Below are positions 59,103-64,000 of a stretch of 64,000 nt of DNA, piece by piece. The position numbers and the translations under genes were made by a program. The notes below the pieces were generated by a model. That model was not told where the DNA came from. It saw nothing but the letters and a program-made list of their open reading frames with translations, and did not search any database. Each line of letters begins with the position of its first letter. The stretch's first letter is position 1. The DNA comes from Phocaeicola vulgatus (lineage in GTDB: Bacteria > Bacteroidota > Bacteroidia > Bacteroidales > Tannerellaceae): NCBI GenBank assembly GCA_022009975.1, contig CP091733.1, positions 186,001 through 250,000 on the forward strand, given 5' to 3'.

Positions 59103-59108
59103 AAAGGC

Positions 59109-59182
59109 GGTGTGTCATAATTGCAAAATGCAAGGCACACCTTAAAGGGGCTGTGTCAAAACGAAAGTTTTGATGCAGCCCC
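59109..59182 (-). repeat. internally deleted MITE-like element plus GGGGCTG hairpin, copy 4
   Basis: GGTGTGTCATAATTGCAAA (59109-59127) is the reverse complement of the right end of copies 2 and 3. After AATGCAAGGCACACCTTAAA comes the hairpin GGGGCTG...CAGCCCC (59147-59182). The 80-bp core is missing. It terminates the convergent ygbA-like and fumarase genes. Confidence 0.82.
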
Positions 59183-59206
59183 TCGTGTTTTATTTAGGGA
59201 ATATGA

Positions 59207-60852
59207 TTATTTCAATTTGCAGTCATTGCATCTTGCTTGAATCTGTTTGAAGAAATCATTACCTTTATTGTCCACCAAGATAAATGCAGGGAAGTTCTCA
59301 ACTTCGATTTTCCAGATAGCTTCCATTCCTAATTCAGGATATTCTACACATTCGATGCTCTTGATGTTGTTTTGTGCCAAAATAGCGGCCGGCCCACCAA
59401 TTGATCCAAGGTAGAAACCGCCATGCTTTTTACAAGCATCTGTAACAGCTTGGCTGCGGTTACCCTTTGCCAACATAATCATTGAACCTCCGTGAGCTTG
59501 GAATAAATCAACATATGGGTCCATGCGGCCAGCTGTAGTCGGTCCCATTGAACCACAAGCCATTCCTGCAGGAGTCTTAGCCGGGCCAGCATAATAGATA
59601 GGATGGTCTTTGATATATTGAGGCAAATCTTCTCCCTTATCCAAACGTTCTTTCAACTTAGCGTGAGCAATGTCGCGGCCAACAATGATAGTTCCATTCA
59701 ATGAGAGGCGTGTTGCTACTGGATATTTATCCAATTCCGCCAAATTTCGTTCATTGGGCGGTTCAAATCAATCTTGACAGCATTGCCTTCGCCTGCTTGA
59801 CGCAATTCTTTTGGGATTAATTCACCTGGATTCGCATCCAATTTCTCAATCCAAATACCGTCTTTGTTAATCTTACATTTTACGTTACGGTCTGCAGAGC
59901 AAGAAACACCTAAGCCAACAGGACAAGAAGCACCGTGGCGAGGCAAACGGATGATACGAACATCGTGTGCATAATATTTGCCACCGAACTGTGCACCTAA
60001 ACCGATTTTGTGAGCTTCTTCCAATACTTTCTTTTCCAACTCAACGTCACGGAAAGCACGTCCATATTCATTGCCAGTTGTCGGCAATTCGTCATAATAA
60101 CGAGTAGAAGCCAATTTGACAGTCAGCAAGTTCTTTTCAGCAGAAGTTCCACCAATCACAAATGCAATATGATAAGGAGGGCAAGCCGCTGTGCCTAATG
60201 TCTTCATCTTTTCAACCAAGAAAGGAACCAAAGTATCCGGATTCAAGATTGCTTTTGTCTCTTGATATAAATAAGTCTTGTTGGCAGAACCACCACCTTT
60301 AGTGACGCACAAGAATTTATATTCCATTCCTTCCGTTGCTTCCAAGTCGATTTGAGCAGGCAAGTTGCAACGAGTATTTACTTCATCGTACATTGAAAGC
60401 GGAGCATTCTGGGAATAACGCAAATTGTTCTCTGTATATGTTTTGAATACGCCTAATGACAAAGCCTCTTCATCACAATATCCAGTCCAGACCTGCTGTC
60501 CTTTTTCGCCATGGATGATAGCAGTACCAGTATCTTGGCAGAAAGGAAGGATTCCTTTTGCTGACACTTCTGCATTGCGCAAGAAAGTAAGAGCTACATA
60601 CTTGTCATTCTCGCTTGCTTCAGGGTCATTTAGGATTTTAGCTACTTGCTCATTGTGGGAGCGGCGCAACATGAATGAAACATCATGGAATGCTGCGTTA
60701 GCCATTGCTGTCAAACCTTCTTTAGCGATTTTCAGAATAGGTTTCCCCTCAAATTCTGAAACGGAAACATAATCTTTAGTAAGCAAATAATATTCAGCTG
60801 TATCAGGTCCCAAAGGGAACATCGGTTGATACTTGAATGGTGTTGTTGCCAT
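59207..60852 (-). CDS. fumarate hydratase class I (Fe-S), frameshifted
   Basis: Class I fumarase interconverts fumarate and malate with a [4Fe-4S] cluster. The alpha part (residues 1-380) has FLRNAEVSAKGILPFCQDTG, TKGGGSANKTYL and RLPRHGASCPVGLGVSCSAD; the beta part has VGRDIAHAKLKERLDKG, GPAKTPAGMACGSMGPTTAG and IGGPAAILAQNNI. The frame breaks at 59742-59744; one more base restores MNEILAELDKYPV. Repaired length is 548 residues, as in other fused class I enzymes. In Bacteroidales it works in the reductive branch that leads to succinate and propionate. Confidence 0.95.
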
Positions 60853-60906
60853 AGTATGATACGTTTAATATTTATATTGATATTGGTTGTCTAATCTAAT
60901 GACGTA

Positions 60907-60914
60907 CAAATTTA
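60907..60914 (-). promoter_or_regulatory. -7 element TAAATTTG for fumarase
   Basis: Minus-strand TAAATTTG lies 54 bp before the fumarase ATG. The remainder of the 290-bp divergent gap up to 61143 is AT-rich without a clear element for the DUF349 gene. Confidence 0.5.
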
Positions 60915-61142
60915 CTCAAAATTCATGATATAAATCCAAACTATCCATTAATTTTGTGCAATTCTTTGGAAATGCAGATTTATAATTATATTTATAAAAG
61001 GCTTATTATATAAGCATTCACAACTGCAAAAAGAAAGAATTAACGAAATAATCTTAAAAAAATAAGGTTATCAGAAAATATTTAGTTTATTTTGTATCAG
61101 AATAAAAAGGAAGTATCTATATCCTTTCTAAATATATGAAAT

Positions 61143-62968
61143 ATGAAGGACACTCAGGGAAATAATTTAGCGGCTAATGAAGTCGGTAAATTAAACGAAA
61201 TGACTACTACGACAACTGAAACAGCAGCTGTTTCCAAAGAAGCAACTGTGGAAAGTGTTGCTGCGGGTAAAATGACCAAGGAAGAAATTTTGAACAAATT
61301 AAGGAACATGGTCGAAGAACCTGTCAGTGCCGTACGAGATGAAATAGATTCTCTCAAGCAGGCTTACTACAAAATACGGAAGGCTGAAATAGAAGAATTG
61401 AAAAAGACTTTTGTTGAACAAGGTGGCAATGTAAAGGATTTCAATGTGCCGGAAGATAAGTATGAAGCCCTTCTTAAAGATTTGATGAATACTTTCAAAG
61501 AGAAACGTGCAGCCCAAATTGCTGAAGAAGAAAAGTTAAAAGCGGCAAACTATGAAGTGAAGCTGCAATTAATTGAACAGTTGAAGAATCTTTGTAATAG
61601 TAATGAGGATTTCAATAAGCTTTACAATGAATTTAAAGAAATTCAGCAGAAGTGGAAAGATATAAAACTTGTCCCGGAAGGAAAAGTTAATGAATTGTGG
61701 AAAGAATATCAGAATTATTCAGAACAGTTCTATGACCTGATTAAAATCAATAGCCAGTTCCGTGATTACGATTTCAAAAAGAATTTGGAATTGAAGACTG
61801 CTTTGTGTGAGTCTGTGGAAAAACTGGGCACGACGAAAGATACGGTTTCTGCTTTCCATCAGTTGCAAAAGTTGCACCAGCAATGGCGTGAAATCGGACC
61901 GGTGGCAAAAGAGTTGAGAGAAAGTCTTTGGGCACGTTTCAAAGCAGCTTCAACGGTGATAAACAAACGCTATGTCCAGTTCTTTGAAGAACAAAAAGAG
62001 AAAGAGCTGGTGAACCTGCAAGAAAAAACGGCTCTCTGCGAAGCTGTCGAGAGAATTGATTGCACATTATTGAAGAGTGCCAAGGATTGGGAGAAGAAGG
62101 CTAATGAGGTCTTTGAAATACAGAAGAAATGGAAAACGATAGGTTTTACTCCTAAGAAGCATAATACTAAAATTTTCGAACGTTTCCGCGCTGCTTGCAA
62201 TGTGTTCTTTGCCAAAAAATCTGAGTTCTTCAAAGCCATGAAGAGCGAAATGGAGGAAAACTTGGAAAAGAAACGCAGGCTTTGTGAAAAGGCGGAAGCT
62301 TTGAAAGATAGTACTGATTGGAAAGAAACAACTGAAAAGATGATTGCCTTGCAAAAGGAATGGAAGACAATCGGACAGGTCTCTTTCCATAATTCCGAAC
62401 GGATTTGGAAGCGTTTCATCAAAGCTTGTGACTATTTCTTTGACAATAAGAATAAGAATGTTCCGTCACAAAAGGATGAAGAGCAAAGAATTTAGAAGCG
62501 AAGAAGGCATTAATAGAGAAAGTCAATGCATTAGACGAATCTCTGGATAATGATACGGCGGTAGCTACTTTGAAATCGTATATGGGCGAGTGGAATTCCA
62601 TTGGCCATGTGCCTTTCAAAGAAAAGGATAAAGTCTATCAAGCGTTCCATAAAGCAATTGATGCGCAATTCGACCGTCTGAAAGTTAGTCGTCAGGACAG
62701 AAGAATGAAGTCTTTCCAAAATGATGTAAACGAGCTTGCGGAAAAAGGGAAGAACAAGCTTTATTCAGAAAGGGAAAAGTTGATGCGGAATTATGAACGT
62801 ATGAAGTCTGACCTTCAAACATACGAGAATAATTTTGGCTTCTTGAATGTTTCTTCAAAAGGCGGAAGCGGTTTAGTGAAAGAGCTTGAACGCAAGATTG
62901 AAAAATTGAAAGAAGAAATGCAATTGACAATTAAGAAAATTGAAACGATTGACGAAAATTTAGATTAA
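61143..62968 (+). CDS. DUF349 repeat protein, frameshifted
   Basis: A highly charged helical protein of about 608 residues after repair. DUF349 units of about 70 residues recur at least four times, each with a Trp-rich end such as EIQQKWKDIKLVPEGKVNEL, LHQQWREIGPVAKELRESLW, IQKKWKTIGFTPKKHNTKIF and LQKEWKTIGQVSFHNSERIW. The C-terminus is a coiled coil. The frame breaks at 62485-62487; one more A restores EQKNLEAKKALIEKVNALDE. Cytosolic, no signal peptide. Function is unknown in Bacteroidetes. Confidence 0.88.
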
Positions 62969-63026
62969 TAATATTATAACGTATAGGAGAAGTTAGGATT
63001 AGTTCTAACTTCTCTCTTTTAGCCCT

Positions 63027-64000
63027 ATGCCTAAGTTACATTTTTTTAATCCGGGAAGTGAAGAGGCCGTTTGGTCTGGAAATATACATTTGACTCCGAC
63101 GGCGAATGTACAGCGAATGTTTACAGATCTCTCTTGTTTACCTCTTTGGTATGCCGATCAAGAGGATTTTGTATGGACGGAGAATCCGAATGCTGCTTCA
63201 TATTCGGAGGAGATGCACATGATATTCCCTAAGCTGCCGCAGATATTTACAGCTGAGACCATGAAGAAACCTGAAGAGTATCCGCCTCTGGAAGCTACTC
63301 CTTGGGGTTTATCTCCTCATAGTTTGTATCAATTCAAACTTCTCCGGAAAAAAACAAATTTACCTCTCTCCATTCTTACATGGAAAGAGCGTTATCGCAC
63401 GTTGACAGGAAGACGAATGGCGAAATGTGTGTTGAACCGTTTGAAGGAGCTTCTTCCCGGAATTAACATACCTAAAGCTCCTGAATTTGTCTGTTTTTTG
63501 GCCGATGTGGAACGTTTAGCGCGTGGCAGCCGTTATCCTCTTATTTTAAAAAGACCGTTTTCTTCGTCGGGAAGAGGGTTGTATTGGATTCGTAATCCTA
63601 AACTGAATGATAAGGATATCAAATGGATTAATGGTTCCCTTAATAAACAAGGGGAGATAAGTGTGGAGCGTGCGCAGAATAAGATTATTGATTTTGCAAT
63701 GGAGTTTGAGTCTGACGGAAATGGGAAAGTGACATACAGAGGCTTGTCTGTGTTTGGAACACAGGACAAAGGTGCGTATGTGGGAAACATAATCGGTTCC
63801 GAGCAATTCCGTCAATCTTTGTTGCTTCAATATGTAAGTAAAGAGGCGTTGGAGATGTATAGAAATGCGTTGGAAACGGCTCTTTCTGAATATTATGGGT
63901 CTCATTATGCAGGTCCATTGGGCGTCGATATGTTGATTTACGCTGGCTCTAACAATCAACCAATGATTCATCCTTGTTTGGAAATAAACATGAGAAGGAC
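63027..64000 (+). CDS. ATP-grasp-like protein, partial (runs off the window)
   Basis: An open frame from ATG 63027 (MPKLHFFNPGSEEAVWSGNI) to the window end, 324 codons without a stop. Near residues 170-200 it reads RYPLILKRPFSSSGRGLYWI, like the ATP-grasp lysine/glycine loop; later YAGPLGVDMLIY and the final LEINMRRT resemble the metal-binding E-x-N-x-R end of ATP-grasp ligases. The N-terminal 100 residues match nothing I know. It is probably a conserved Bacteroidales ligase-like protein of unknown substrate. It lies 58 bp after the DUF349 gene. Confidence 0.7.
   Translation, partial: MPKLHFFNPGSEEAVWSGNIHLTPTANVQRMFTDLSCLPLWYADQEDFVWTENPNAASYSEEMHMIFPKLPQIFTAETMKKPEEYPPLEATPWGLSPHSLYQFKLLRKKTNLPLSILTWKERYRTLTGRRMAKCVLNRLKELLPGINIPKAPEFVCFLADVERLARGSRYPLILKRPFSSSGRGLYWIRNPKLNDKDIKWINGSLNKQGEISVERAQNKIIDFAMEFESDGNGKVTYRGLSVFGTQDKGAYVGNIIGSEQFRQSLLLQYVSKEALEMYRNALETALSEYYGSHYAGPLGVDMLIYAGSNNQPMIHPCLEINMRR

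Overview
The window looks like the chromosome of a gut-type member of the Bacteroidales, close to Parabacteroides or Bacteroides; I cannot fix the genus from sequence alone. Reasons: a SusC/SusD pair, a PorG-like DUF6089 protein next to uppS and bamA, two Skp/OmpH genes after bamA, class I fumarase, several Bacteroidales-only lipoprotein families (DUF6242, DUF6340, DUF3078), and many -7 elements of the Bacteroidetes form TAnnTTTG instead of -35/-10 boxes. Most of it is ordinary core chromosome. The only intact mobile element recognised is one IS982-family insertion at 30528-31552.

Layout. 145-10210: membrane acyltransferase, ribD, lipoprotein, then the envelope-biogenesis run porG-like, uppS, bamA, skp, skp, murI. 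10204-15034: a YccF/M23 pair on the minus strand, a META lipoprotein behind a sigma-54-type promoter, a NamZ-like exo-muramidase and a RelA/SpoT-domain protein. 15127-18674: yidC and pyrG. 19037-23665: DUF3078 barrel, kdsB, a KefB-type antiporter. 23854-28738: SusD, SusC and a previously unlisted 26-codon leader ORF. 29379-34153: DUF1016 nuclease, the IS, a TIM-barrel sugar isomerase, DUF6340 and a small conserved protein. 34196-43198: tRNA-Thr(CGT), HsdR-N protein, and the alpha-2-macroglobulin/PBP1C pair. 43417-55445: trxA, dnaE, mnmD, CBM9-like, LysE, sulfatase, purL. 55674-64000: murQ plus sugar kinase, MATE pump, YgbA, fumarase, DUF349 protein and a truncated ATP-grasp gene.

Functional themes: outer-membrane and wall assembly (BamA, Skp, YidC, KdsB, UppS, MurI, PBP1C, A2M), and cell-wall amino-sugar recycling (NamZ-like, MurQ, BadF-type kinase).

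Two things need care. First, at least 23 frame breaks interrupt 15 genes, many of them essential (dnaE, bamA, uppS, purL). Nearly all are one missing base in a short homopolymer, so I treat them as sequencing or assembly error and give repaired spans. Second, the intergenic DNA holds repeats that the genes do not explain: a MITE-like element with conserved terminal inverted repeats, usually joined to a GGGGCTG hairpin (five copies, four between convergent genes); two four-unit arrays of a 22-bp palindrome-centred repeat in opposite orientation; a triple GTCACGAGG motif; and a structured susC leader with a small ORF.
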